In this document: piece after piece, positions 54,384 to 64,000 of the stretch | How the letters are laid out: every line of letters begins with the position of its first letter | Position numbering within the stretch: position 1 is the stretch's first letter | Source of the DNA: Neoceratodus forsteri | Lineage: Eukaryota > Chordata > Ceratodontiformes > Ceratodontidae | Assembly: GCA_016271365.2 (NCBI GenBank) | Contig: CM057456.1 | Location: 889,758,001 to 889,822,000 of the forward strand | Direction of reading: 5' to 3' | Length of the DNA stretch: 64,000 nucleotides | Notes under the pieces: model-generated | Databases searched by the model: none | Told to the model about the DNA's origin: nothing | The model's input: the letters and a program-made list of their open reading frames with translations, nothing else | Translations under genes and position numbers: made by a program

Positions 54384-55001
54384 ATGCCAACTGTGTTGAG
54401 GGAGCTCCAGCTTTCCACCATCTGCATCCCGCCTGCTAGCCCAGGGCCCCTGACATCTGCCACGGTCATCAACAACATTACCATTTTCACGCCCGTAAAG
54501 ATCACCCTGGTGAACGCTCACCTCCCCCATTGCAAGAGCAGGAGGTGCAAGATATGCTCCACCATTAGCATAAACCTCTCAGCCAGGAAAATAATATTCA
54601 TGCTTCTTCTTCTATCAGGTAACATCCATGCCAATCCAGGCCCACCACCAGTGTCAGACGCAGGGGCAAACACGAGTAAAGGCCTGAAAGTAGCTGCACT
54701 GAACATCTGCAGCCTTACAGCAAAGCTTGATCTACTCCAAGTGTGGATGTCCCACCAGGTACCTGACATTCTCTGTCTGACAGAGACCTGGCTGTCAAGC
54801 AAGATAAAAGACAATGAAGTGATGCTCTCGGGATATCAAACATTCAGGAAAGACAGGTGTGGCAAGAGAGGCGGAGGAGTCCTTATCTATACCAGGGATT
54901 ACCTATGCTGCTCGGTCCTCCCTGTTACCAGGGTCGAGGATGATCAAGAACTACTAGCAATAAAAGCACAGGTCAGACCAGACAGCATGGAAAGTCTCTA
55001 A
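54384..55001 (+). pseudogene. Rex1-like ORF2 N-terminus with 2A-like motif and endonuclease start
   Basis: A 205-codon frame. Residues 1-72 are a leader (with a HCKSRRCKIC cluster at 49-58). Residues 73-87 read MLLLLSGNIHANPGP, close to the 2A-type motif D-V/I-E-x-NPGP that causes ribosome skipping and that occurs at the N-terminus of some APE-type LINE proteins; here D is N and E is H. Residues 102 onward are the endonuclease: VAALNICSLTAKLDLLQV, DILCLTETWLSSKI with the catalytic Glu, and RKDRCGKRGGGVLIY. It stops at 55001 within the domain. Start chosen at 54384 because it is the first Met in frame. Confidence 0.75.
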
Positions 55002-55009
55002 TCTTAGCC

Positions 55010-55384
55010 TTGGTTTATCTTCCACCCACTAAAGCCAGGGATGGCCTCCCAAAAATACTGGATACAATTGCTACCCTTCCTAAGGGCACAGAGCTTCTCA
55101 TAACAGGTAACTTTAACATCATAACAGGTGACTTTAACATTAACTGGGAGGGCAGGGAATCCATGCCTTTCAAGGACATGGTTGCTACTTCCAAGCTGAC
55201 CAAACACATAGACAGCCCAACTAGGCGGAACCACAAAACAAGAAAAGACACCCTCCTCAATTGCCTCCTCTCGAGTTCTCCTTCTCGGATCTCTGAGCTT
55301 AAGGTCCTGCCTGACATCTTAAGTGATCACTCCCCAGTCACTTTCACATGGTCAAACAAACTGAGCAAGCCCCGCCTATCATAA
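55010..55384 (+). pseudogene. Rex1-like endonuclease, second half
   Basis: Shifted frame of 124 codons: VYLPPTKARDGLPKILDT, ELLITGNFN and ITGDFNINWEG (the catalytic GDFN), then DTLLNCLLSS and PDILSDHSPVTFTW (the SDH catalytic motif). The GDFN segment is duplicated: a 21-base unit, ATAACAGGTAACTTTAACAT and ATAACAGGTGACTTTAACAT, stands in tandem at 55098-55139, adding seven residues. The first 9 bases after the previous stop hold the frameshift. Confidence 0.75.
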
Positions 55385-55884
55385 TTAATAGTAGGGTCTT
55401 GGGGAAGGGCAAGCTCGGGGCCCTCTCCCAGCATGACTGGTCCCCCATTGATCACGCACCTAATATTGACCAGGTCCTAAGTTTCTTTATAGAGGGCTTC
55501 AACAAAATTTGTGATATCTTTGCACCACTGAGGAAAAGAAAAATTTGGGGTCAAGTTAATAGCTGGATCACAAGGGATCACCTTGCCCAGATGAAGGAAA
55601 GGGACAACCTCTGGGAAAAAGCCAGGTCCTCTCACAGCAAACACAACTTCCAATGCTATAGAGCTGCAAGAAACCACTGCACCATTCTTATCCGCCAAGC
55701 AAAGGTCAACTTCCACAAGGAGCAGCTTAATAAAACTCATGGCAACGGGAAGAGTTTTTGGGAGAATATCAAAAACCTTCTTGGGAAGGGTGAGAAGAAG
55801 ATCCCCCACTCGCTCAACATCAACAACACCATGATTACTGACCCGCGGCGCATCGCGGATTCTCGCAAACACAGCATTTACTGA
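55385..55884 (+). pseudogene. Rex1-like linker between endonuclease and RT
   Basis: This frame (part of 55348-55884) has LSQHDWSPIDHAPNIDQVLS, CDIFAPLRKRK, QMKERDNLWEKAR, YRAARNHCTILIRQAKVNFH and FWENIKNLLGKGEKK. It aligns with copy 1 at 9344-9720. The frame ends in a divergent stretch (to about 56030) with stops before RT starts. Confidence 0.72.
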
Positions 55885-56039
55885 CCTGACTGGAGTGCTA
55901 CCCCCTGAATACCTGCACCCTGCTGGGGAACAAACCAACTGCCGCCTCAAGGGGGCTCAACCCCTGTCTTCTACTTCAAAAAAGTGTCAGTGAAGGAGGC
56001 TTACAAACACATAAAGCAAAAATACTAGGCAAGACCAGA

Positions 56040-57183
56040 ATGGGGAGTGATGGAGTCGATTTGAAACTCCTACCCCTAACACTGGATGTCATCATTGTGC
56101 CAGTTACAAAGCTATTTAACAAATCACTGGCTCTTGCAAAATTCTCTGGGATCTGGAAACAGGCTGTCATGACGCCGGTGCACAAGAATGGTGCTATGAC
56201 ATGCACCACCAATTATAGGCCAATATCCATCCTCTCTGCCTTATCTAAAGACCTGGAAAAGATTGTGGCCACCCAACTCACAGATTACTTCAACAAAATA
56301 CAACCTATTATGTCCCAACTAACATGGCTTCAGGCAGAATCATAGTACCTCCACTGCCTTGCTGGACTACACTGACTACTTGCACAAGGCACTAGACAAA
56401 GGAAAACTGGTGGGGTCAGTCTTCATGCACCTCACCAAAGCCTTTGACACTGTCAATCACTTTCTCCTCCTGAGTCAACTACAGAACCTGGGGGTTACAA
56501 CCACTGCTGTCTGCTGGTTAAAGGACTACCTAACACACAGAAGCCAACGTGTTAAAATTGGGCACACAGTATCTAGCTCCAACAAGGTATCTTTAGGGGT
56601 CCCACAGGGGTCAATGCTGGGACCCTTACCATTCAGCTTCTTCCTAAATAATCTTCCTGAAGCCTGTGACACTAAACTGATACTTTACGTAGACAACGCT
56701 GTACTTCTCACCAGCAGTTCATCAATAGTCACCGTCCACTCCGAGCTGCAGGCATCCTTCTACAAGCCGGAAGACTGGTTCTGTAGCCATAAACTTCCAT
56801 TAAATTACAAAAAGACCAAAGTGTTGCTCACAGCCAGCCCACAGTACAAAAAGAATCTCCCTCCCCTTACCATCTCCAATAAAGTCAGTGAGCCGCTAGA
56901 ACAAGTTCACTCCTTCAAGTACCTGGGGATCACCATTGATGACTCCCTCATCTTCACCCAACACATCGACACAGTGGTAAAGGCAGTGAACACCAAACTG
57001 GGTGTACTCTATAGGCATAAAAATGATCTCACTCCAGATGCCCTCCGTCTCTCAGTCTCCAGCTCCATCCTTTCAACCATTGACTATGGATTGGTGGTCT
57101 ATGGTGCAGCAACAAACACCGCACTAAAAGGGATTCACATTGCTCTCAACAAGGCATGTAGGCTCATAACGGCTGCAGATTGA
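56040..57183 (+). pseudogene. Rex1-like reverse transcriptase, copy 3
   Basis: 56040-56345 gives GVDLKLLPLTLDVIIVPVTK, FSGIWKQAVMTPVHKNG and NYRPISILSALSKDLEKIVA. After a frameshift, 56359-57183 (274 codons) gives ALDKGKLVGSVFMHLTKAFD, SLGVPQGSMLGPLPFSFFLN, the active-site box LILYVDNAVLL, LNYKKTKVLL, FKYLGITIDDSLIF and LNKACRLITAAD. Two catalytic positions are altered: YVDN for YxDD, and MHLTKAFD for the usual IDL-KAFD (the first Asp is His). The frame ends at a TGA at 57181; C-terminal residues (YEQIIWLPLKN, TCLLGKKTL) continue past it. Confidence 0.82.
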
Positions 57184-58050
57184 AACACCCACACCTGCTC
57201 CTTATACGAGCAGATCATTTGGCTACCACTAAAAAACAGGATTATATTCCAAACATGTCTCCTTGGAAAAAAGACCCTAATGGGTAAAACCCCCCATGCA
57301 TTTCTAGCATCCTAACACCAAGTGCTACCAGCTATACCACCAGAGGCAGGATAAGGGGGGCCCTATCAACACCTTTCCGTCGAACTGTGCAGGGACAGTG
57401 TGCTTTCAGCTATAGGGCCCCCCAATGGCTCAATGAAATCCCAGTGCACATTCTAAACTCACAATGCATCTAGCAATTCAAAAATGGTCTAAGGCAACAC
57501 CTTCTTACTAGGACAGTTTGTGACTGCCACTAGGACTCTAACACCCATAATGCCCACTCACCCACACTCTCATTCCCCTTCCTTATACCCCCACTCTTCC
57601 CCCTTGCCCTATCCCTCTGACTTTCACTCCCCCTGTGCCTTTTCCCCCGACTGGATTAACCTTATAACCAACCTTCTACCACTACCTCCCAACTTCCTAC
57701 ACAAAGCCAGTTCTTTTGGCTGCCACTCCCCAGTTTCCCTCCCTCTCACCTTGACTCCTCCTCCTCCTCAGACTCTCACACTAGGTGTCACACCTCTTTA
57801 TCTCCTTCGCTACATACAAACACTGCCCTTTACCATAGTTGAATGGTCTTGATGCTGTACAATCACCATTGGTACTATGAATGACATTGTAACCTTATTG
57901 TATACTAGCTACCTACAATTCGAGTATTGTATATAAACTATTTGTTATTGTTGTCATTGTCACTGTTGGATGTGGAACCTTTGTAAAAGAGCTCTGTGCT
58001 CGACGGTATGATCCGAATCCCTAAATAAATAAATTAATTAAATTAATATA

Positions 58051-58330
58051 GTTTTCCTATGCTGCCACATTCCACAGTATTTACTACCTGTGTAAACCCC
58101 AAGGTGAGGGCCCCTAGCTCCTGTACAGTTACATTACCAGCACAGTTGGCAAAATACAAAACTCTTAACCCAGGTAGATCTTGACTTAGTCTTGTGTTTT
58201 CCTAGGCAGAGTCCCCTGCAGACCGATGGACTACCTGTGGACACACTTACAGATGCTGTCCTCTTTCTTCAGGTCACTCACTAGTCCCCGTGGGAGGTGA
58301 ATTGTTGAGTGCTAGAACCTGATTTGACTC
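58051..58330. other. Spacer between Rex1-like tail and antisense L2 tail
   Basis: No recognisable feature. Confidence 0.4.
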
Positions 58331-58523
58331 TAGTAAGTAAGTAAGCTTTATTTATGAAGCACCTTTCAAATACCAAGGCACTGTACAATACAGCAATAAA
58401 ACCATACAATTAGATAAATAAATAGACATAGATGTGAAAGTAAAATTACATCAAATAAGTAAGTAAGTTATAAATCATCAAAATCTAAGAGAGTCAACTA
58501 AAACCTATCAGAAAATGCTGGAT

Positions 58524-59290
58524 TTATGCGATAAGGGCGATGTCTTTTGTGCTAGTTCCCAGTGGGCAATTACGGGAGGCAGAGTACAGGAAGGGTGAGG
58601 AGCCAGGAATGGCGACTGGTGGCAAAAACGTATTCAGGATGATGAACCAAATGGGCACATGTAGAAGTGTGAGCGAGTCAAGGGGCCCATGGACATGGGC
58701 GACATTGGCTGGACGACGGGCACAGTGCAAGCAGATCGTGGCACAGTGACAAGTGCCCAGGGACAAGGGTGACAGGGGCAGGCAGCCAGCCCAAGGTGGC
58801 AGCATGCTGGGTGGGGAGGGGGGGCACAGCTGCAAAGGGGTCGGGAGTCCAGCATCAGGTGGGGCAGCTGACAGATCACGTACAGAGCCACCCACCGTGG
58901 TGTCAGTGGCAGTGAATGGGCATGCGGTCAAAGGAGCAACTCCACAGTATGTGCCACCACGGTCCATATGGTGTGAACTGTTGGGGTGGGTCTGCACCAG
59001 ATGTTGTGCTGTGCCTGGAGGCTGTCCATGTGTGTGCCCTGGTGGGTGTCTGTCTTCTGACAGCTCCCTTCCCTGCTGCTCGCTTCTGATGTTCGCTTCA
59101 CAGCCGGCTTGGCGTTTTGGGGTTGTCTGTTGTGGTTGTGCAGATTGGGGCTTTGCCGTAGCGGTGAGGCTGCCCTTTTTGCCCATGTACTGTTGGTCTG
59201 CAGAACAGTACTGTCGCTCTTTCGGCAGCCGCTCCAGTTGCCTCGCCCCACCAGCACACGCCGTCGTTTCTGCGCTCCTAGTGTGTGCTA
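58524..59290 (-). other. GC-rich segment giving an in-frame 255-codon extension of L2 ORF2
   Basis: The frame starting at 59456 does not stop after FLFQQAF as the L2 at 1.7 kb does; it reads on for about 255 codons to 58524. The added peptide is Pro/Ser/Cys-rich with no domain I recognise. The DNA is clearly GC-richer than the neighbouring L2 sequence. It is most likely an insertion in the 3' UTR; a subfamily-specific 3' extension is the alternative. Confidence 0.5.
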
Positions 59291-59294
59291 CCAA

Positions 59295-60780
59295 AAATGC
59301 TTGTTGAAAAAGATAGGTCTTTAATTCAGTTTTAAAACTTTCAATGGTCATGCATTCTCTTAACTTGTGAGGTAGAGAATTACACAGGGTAGGCACGGCA
59401 TGAGAAAAGGCTCGGGTGCCAGAAGTTTTCAAATGCACCCTGGGAATCTCTAGCAATCCCTCATTGACAGATTGGAGAGGACAGAGGGGGCAGTAGAGAG
59501 TAGATCTTTCAGGTAGCCAGGTCCCTGTCCATGTAGGGCTTTAAAGGTTAGCAAGCCAACCTTGAAGGTGATTCACCACTGAACAGGAAGCCAGTGCAGT
59601 TTGTGCAGCACAGGCGTAATGTTACTGGCCCTAGATGTGCCAGTCAAAAGCCAGGCCGCAGCATTCTGCACTAACTGCAAGTGGCAAATATCAACCCCTG
59701 GAAGCCCTAGGTAGAGAGCATTACAATAATCAAGGCGGTTGGTGACAAAAGCATGGACCATGGCAGCCAAATTATCTGGGGGCACCAGCTGTTTCACCCG
59801 GGCAATGTTCCTCAGATGGTAAAAAGAGGACTTGACAATGACCAACAGCTGAGATTTCAGAGTCAGACCTTTGTTAAAAATAACACCAAAGTTCTTCACC
59901 CAGTCTGAGGTGGACAACTGGACACTGTCAAGCCATAAGCCCGATGGTTGTCGAGCCACTAAACTTACCCCCGGGTGACATGGGTCCACGACTAACACCT
60001 CGGTCTTATCTGGATTCAGTCTCAGCCAGCTAGGTCTCATCCAGTCTTTGATTTTGGAGAGACAGTTGTTAAAAATGGAGATCGCATCCTCCTGTCTGGG
60101 TAGAAAAGACAAATACAGTTGAGTATCATCTACATAGCAGTGAAAACTCAAACTGTATTGTCTGATGATATATTCTAATGGCAGCATGTACGCTGCGAAT
60201 AACATGGGTGACAAAATGGAGCCCTGTGGAACCCCAAAAGACAGAGGGAGGGCATCAGAGGAATAAATTTCTGTGACAACTCTCTGGGATCTGCCCATGA
60301 GGAAAGATTGGAACCACTTGAGGACCACACCCAATAGTCAACAAAGACAACGCAGGTGGTCCAAATGCACGCCATGGTCCACAGTGTCGAATGCTGCAGA
60401 GTGATCAAGAAGGACTAAGATGGTACATGCCTTTTGGTCTCTTGTTATTAGGAGGTCATTCAATACCCAGATGAGGGCAGTCTATGTACTGTGTCTCTTC
60501 CTAAATCCTGACTGGAGACCCTCATAGATAGTGTGAGATCCCAAGTAATCCTCCAGTTCTAATGCCAACACCCTTTCAATAACCTTGCCTACAAAAGGCA
60601 GATTAGAGATAGGCATGTAGTTAGCAAATTAGTTTGGATCTAAGGAGGATCTTTTAAGGAGTGGTTGGATGACCGCCTCCTTGTGGGGATCAGGAAGACC
60701 CCCCCTCTCCAAAGAACCCCAAACAATTTTAGCTAGAATTGGGCAGATAGTATCAACACAACCTCTTAGTAAAGGGGTTG
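59295..60780 (-). pseudogene. L2 reverse transcriptase and C-terminus
   Basis: After decayed fingers, 60334-59573 (253 codons) gives VLKWFQSFLMGRSQRVVTEI, FGVPQGSILSPMLFAAYMLP, the intact active site FHCYVDDTQLYLSF, LNPDKTEVLVVDP, NFGVIFNKGLTLKSQL, VTNRLDYCNALYLGLPGVDI and VLHKLHWLPVQW. A second frame from 59456 continues LEIPRVHLKTSGTRAFS, WNSLP-equivalent CNSLPHKL and FKTELKTYLFQQAF (to about 59295). Two or more frame changes separate the parts. Confidence 0.83.
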
Positions 60781-60808
60781 GGCCTGGATCCAGACTACAG
60801 CTAGTTAG

Positions 60809-61225
60809 TCACATAGTCTGGATGATTTGGACAATATCCTGGTGAAAGTCTGACCAGGTACGCTGGGTGCTCATCTCCTCCCGCCAATCAATGTAATCCC
60901 TCATGGGGAGTGCCAGGCCGGTGATGGCATGGATGTTGGCAACCTTATCTGCAAAACATTGAGCGAGCTCATTGCACCCAGCCTGCGAAAAAGTTCTTCG
61001 GGGCTGGAGACAGATCAGATTGCACAATCTGTCTACAGTCCGGAAGAGCTGAGCTGGTCTATTTTGAGCATCACAAATCTCCCTGAACAGGAATTCTGCC
61101 TTCTTACGGGTGATTTCTGATTGATAGATTTTATAATGCTCCATCAGTCTAAGCTTTTCAACATCCGAGTCAGACTTCCACCAAGCTCTCTCCAGCCTTC
61201 GACCCGCTCTCCTAAACTCCTTCAA
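60809..61225 (-). pseudogene. L2 linker upstream of RT
   Basis: 138-codon minus frame: MKEFRRAGRRLERAWWKSD, LMEHYKIYQSEITRKKAEFL, DAQNRPAQLFRTVDRLCN and NELAQCFADKVANIHA. It overlaps both the region at the right window edge (63818-64000) and the start of the window (3-60), showing those are L2 pieces of the same part of ORF2. Confidence 0.82.
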
Positions 61226-61960
61226 GGAACCATCAGATCAAGGGTTCCTTGGGGGAAGTGTGAGCGGGTGAACACGAACCAGTGCAATCTTGTCCAGGGC
61301 ATCTCCCGCTGCCCTATTATAGGCCAGAACCAGATCCCTGGACTCATGCATTCTCTCGACAAACCCGATAGATCCAACACCGCCATGAGGCCTTCAGGGG
61401 TTTTATCCCTTAAAGGGCGGTACTGGATCATCTCCATGGGGGCAGGCCTTTTAGGGGGAGCCCCAAAATTAAACCTTATGTTGTGATGATCAGACCAACC
61501 AACTGGTTCCACCCCCAAATCAGTGATCTCCATCACCAGGAGGAACAACAGGTCCAACGAGTGACCCCTTATGTGGGTAGCAGAGGTAATAACCAGTATG
61601 AGGCCCAGCATTGAGGAGACTCTGTCCAAAATGTGAGAGTTCATCATCGACCCAGCTGTTAAAGTCCCCCAGAATTAACCATCTGGGGGACTCCAGTGCC
61701 ACGTCGATGAAGAAGTCCGCAAACTCCTTCAGGTTCAGTTCTGGCTTAAATATAATGGCAACACCCCCACCCCCACGATCCAACCTCGGGCGGTGTATCA
61801 CCGAGTACCCGACTGTAACAGTTGAAGCAATTACAGGGCCAGCATTTTCATCCAGCCAGGTCTTGGTGATGCAAGCCAGGTCAGTTGTTCCAACAAGATC
61901 AGCTATAATAGTTGTCTTGTTTTTTCATAGACCTGGCATTACATAACATCACCCGAGTTG
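61222..61960 (-). pseudogene. L2 endonuclease domain
   Basis: On the minus strand from about 61940: KNKTTIIADLVGTTDLACIT then KTWLDENAGPV. The family has ITETWL, so the catalytic Glu is Lys. Next (61801-61520): IHRPRLDRGGGGVAIIF and SPRWLILGDFNSWVDD with GDFN intact. Then (61647-61222): GHSLDLLFL, ITDLGVEPVGWSDHHNIRF with SDH intact, and PLRDKTPEGL. Two frame changes. The lost glutamate predicts no nicking activity. Confidence 0.8.
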
Positions 61961-61964
61961 GATG

Positions 61965-63815
61965 AGTTTTTTCGAGAAAGACCACGGCTCCTGCCCATTA
62001 ACTGTGGAGTCCTTGGGTATGGGTACAAGACAGGGGGGACTCCTGTCCTGGCACCATTTGGCCCCATGATGTCTCCTAGTCCCTACTACCCCAATCATCC
62101 CCCCTTCTCCCTCCCCCACCAGGCCCCAAACCCCTCCTTCTCCTGCACTGCTTAGTGATCCCAAAGGCTCAGTATTTCCTGTAGATTTCAGCATGCAAAG
62201 GGGGGCAAATGAAAGGGCATAATTCCCTTAGCCTAGTGGGGGGATATTGCCTGACTGTCCAAACACCAATCCAACACATGCCACCCAGTAAATAAAATAA
62301 ATAAAATAAACAAACCACAAACACAAACAACCAAACACACACACAGCACACACAATCCACCAGCACACACAACTAACAAGACTGGTTGCATATAAAATTA
62401 TACTCCAGAATATCACAGGCAGCCCTAAAATGCTCTAATAATCTTTGAGCCCAGTCCAGAAAGTCCACTCTCTCATGTATGAATAAAATGAAAATTTTAA
62501 GAGTGGGCTCTTACCACCACTCCAATAGTCCGACAATTAGTGATACCCCTTCAGTTATTAAAAATACAAATTAATGAACTCAGTATAAGGTGCAAATGTC
62601 TAAGGGTGCGCTCTCACCACCAACCCTCAATTGTCCAATAAAATATGGCACTCTCACTACCACAATGAATAACTGAGTATTAAAGTTCAAATAAAAACAG
62701 GAGGAATTGACACCCCACACAGAAAAGGAATCTTCACTTCCACAAAATAAGACCCAAAGAGGTAAAAACTAACTTTCTGGAGTCAAATTCACAGGTGTTG
62801 TCCATGAAATAAAAACCTACAGTCAGCCCCCAGCCCCACACTAAGGAAGGGCACCAGCCCAGAACCCCTCACCAACTTGGGCCCCGTGGAAAGGCTGACC
62901 TCCGACCGCCTAACCAGGAGACCCAAGGGAGCTCAGAGAGCTGGCCTTCCAGACAGCACACTGGTCTCCCCCCGAGGGAGTGAAGCCAAACCCTGTCCCC
63001 TCCCCAGCGCAGGCCAGGTCCACTAGCTGTCACTCCCCATAGCCAACACCAGTCTTTACACAGAAAGGTCTCACCAGTAAGCAGAGTCCCAGGCTCCCAG
63101 GCATACTCCTCTAGCTTTGATAGTGCTGTCCAAGCACAAAAGCCGTGTAACTCTAGCCACTACGAACTGCTGATCCAGCTGAGTTACTCAGAAGGTAAAG
63201 CCAAAGGACAGGAAACAGTCCCCTCTGGCAAGCAAATCCACACAAACAGAGTTTGCTAATCCACACAGTCAAGAGTTCGCTAATCCACAAGCTCCAAGAA
63301 CTCAGACAGTCCAACAGATACAGTGGAATGAATCTTCACCGGTGGTAGCAAAATAAGGGCTATACTAGCAGAAAAAAATACACTAGCGGTCGAAAACTCA
63401 CCGGAATATATGGACAGGGCTGCGGGTGAAAATTCAGAGGACTCCACTAGCAAAACACGCCCCTCAGCTGACCACAATTCCCTCCTTCCTCTTGACCTCC
63501 ATTAAACCAAGTCCCACACACAAAGTTGCTAAAGCAGGCCATTTTATCAACAAATTGAAAGCAATTAGCAGCCCTCTCTCTCCTCTTAACTCAATGTGCA
63601 CTGTGTAGCTTCCACCTCTACTCTGCTCATAAGGCAACCAGCTAAGCCTTCCCCTGCCCCAGAATGAATTTCAGTCTGTGTGGAATCAAAATTCTTTTTC
63701 CCTGTAATAAACTTCTAGCCATGTATTCATCTGCCTAGTCTCCTGTTGTCTCTTTGGTCCTGCAGGTGTCCCTGGAAATTTCTTGAAAAATACATTCTTG
63801 GTGGTCCTGCTTGTA
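61965..63815. other. Non-coding region; probable L2 5' UTR plus unknown DNA
   Basis: No domain is seen on either strand. An A/C-rich stretch lies at about 62290-62360 (AATAAAATAAATAAAATAAA then ACACACAC). Two related blocks with CTTACCACCACTCCAATAG (62511) and CTCACCACCAACCC (62612) suggest a ~100-bp degenerate repeat. The L2 5' end may lie around 63480 but nothing fixes it. Confidence 0.35.
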
Positions 63816-63817
63816 CA

Positions 63818-64000
63818 TAAGTTGACAGGCTTAGACTGCTAGATCATTATAAAATCTACCAGTTAGCAATCTCCCCTAAGAAGGCAGAGTTCCTGTCCAG
63901 GGAGATTGCTACAGCAAGGAATAGACCGGCCCAGCTCTTCCAGACTGTGGACAGACTGTGCAATCCAGTCTGTCTTCATGCCGGTCGAGCATTATCACAG
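63818..64000 (+). pseudogene. L2-clade LINE fragment (+), cut by window end
   Basis: Open plus frame: VDRLRLLDHYKIYQLAISPK, KAEFLSREIATARNRPAQLF, QTVDRLCNPVCLHAGRALSQ. It aligns without gaps to the antisense L2 linker (EKLRLMEHYKIYQ...VDRLCNLICLQPRRTFSQ). Similarity begins at about 63818, so the copy is 5'-truncated there or joined to decayed DNA. RT should follow beyond the window. Confidence 0.8.

Larger units (their letters stand above)
54091..58050 (+). mobile_element. Rex1/Babar-like LINE, copy 3 (longest)
   Basis: The order is 5' tandem repeats (54091-54290), N-terminal leader with a 2A-like motif, APE endonuclease (54680-55380), linker (55400-55900), RT (56040-57183), C-terminus (57183-57520) and 3' UTR with GGAACCTTTGTAAAAGAGCT, GATCCGAATCCC and an AAATAAATAAATTAATTAAA tail. 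It is the only copy in the window that keeps the endonuclease. About 3.95 kb as bounded here; the true 5' end may be further left. Confidence 0.8.
58331..63480 (-). mobile_element. L2-clade LINE (-), long copy with extended 3' region
   Basis: Read on the minus strand: possible 5' UTR (about 63480-61965), endonuclease (61960-61222), linker (61225-60809), RT (about 60760-59573), C-terminus (59570-59295), a ~770-bp GC-rich segment (59290-58524) and a 3' UTR ending GGTGCTTCATAAATAAAGCT then (TACT)n at 58331. Compared with the L2 at 1-1848, whose ORF-to-tail distance is about 150 bp, the 3' region here is about 960 bp. The 5' end is not fixed. Confidence 0.78.

Noticed and set aside
58753..59307. 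184-codon plus-strand frame in GC-rich DNA
   Set aside because: It is antisense to the L2 extension, with no domain; long open frames are expected on both strands of GC-rich sequence.
1..64000. A host protein-coding gene, CRISPR array, toxin-antitoxin, phage or bacterial operon
   Set aside because: Every coding signal found belongs to a retroelement. There are no bacterial gene clusters or spaced CRISPR-type repeats, and poly-A ends with target duplications show nuclear retroposition.

Overview
This looks like vertebrate nuclear DNA made almost entirely of decayed retroelements. I found no host protein-coding gene, rRNA, tRNA gene, CRISPR array or bacterial-type operon. The mix (L2, CR1, Rex1/Babar-like and L1/Tx1-like LINEs, a Ngaro-type tyrosine-recombinase retrotransposon, a CORE-SINE and several hairpin elements) fits a large, repeat-swollen genome. 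A lungfish or another early-branching bony vertebrate or amphibian is my best guess; the species cannot be fixed from the sequence alone. All family names rest on recognising protein motifs and 3' ends by eye, with no database search.

Layout. 1-1848 is an L2 LINE (+) cut by the window edge. 3.3-5.5 kb holds a tRNA-like SINE, a (TG)n run and an antisense LINE 3' end. 5.98-9.19 kb is an antisense CR1 with traces of ORF1, endonuclease and RT. 9.34-11.82 kb is a Rex1-like LINE with a clean 376-codon RT frame. 12-16.6 kb has a palindromic MITE, a tetranucleotide microsatellite, a dyad-rich repeat family and a CORE-SINE inside a ~131-bp tandem repeat. 16.67-28.15 kb is a nested pair: a 5'-truncated L1 (+) with a 13-bp target duplication, split by a ~9.8-kb L1 (-) with its own 19-bp duplication; the second L1 is itself interrupted by a 1.6-kb dyad/GC-rich element. 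29.9-38.2 kb is a second Rex1-like LINE whose 3' UTR is split by a 5.8-kb Ngaro element (-) with split direct repeats, which in turn carries a SINE. 38.3-40.8 kb stacks LINE and CR1 fragments. 40.8-44.6 kb is a foldback element with long inverted repeats and a 26-bp minisatellite; a 1.2-kb L1 with a 15-bp duplication sits near its left tip. 45.6-48.2 kb holds a small hairpin element, L2 and LINE remnants and a GC-rich tRNA-like SINE with a 12-bp duplication. 49.4-52.8 kb has a ~300-bp direct duplication, a LINE 3' end and a CR1. 54.1-58.05 kb is the longest Rex1-like copy, with 5' tandem repeats, a degenerate 2A-like NPGP motif, endonuclease and RT. 58.3-63.8 kb is an antisense L2, and 63.82-64.0 kb starts another L2 (+).

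These parts do not form a cellular pathway. What they share is retrotransposition biology: LINEs supply the enzymes, and several SINE-like copies carry a 3' tail resembling that of a LINE in the same window. The nesting allows relative dating of insertions. Nearly every coding region has stops, frameshifts or lost catalytic residues. The items most worth a second look are the Ngaro split direct repeats, the foldback/minisatellite element, the GC-rich SINE, the shared LINE/SINE tail and the dyad-rich repeat family.
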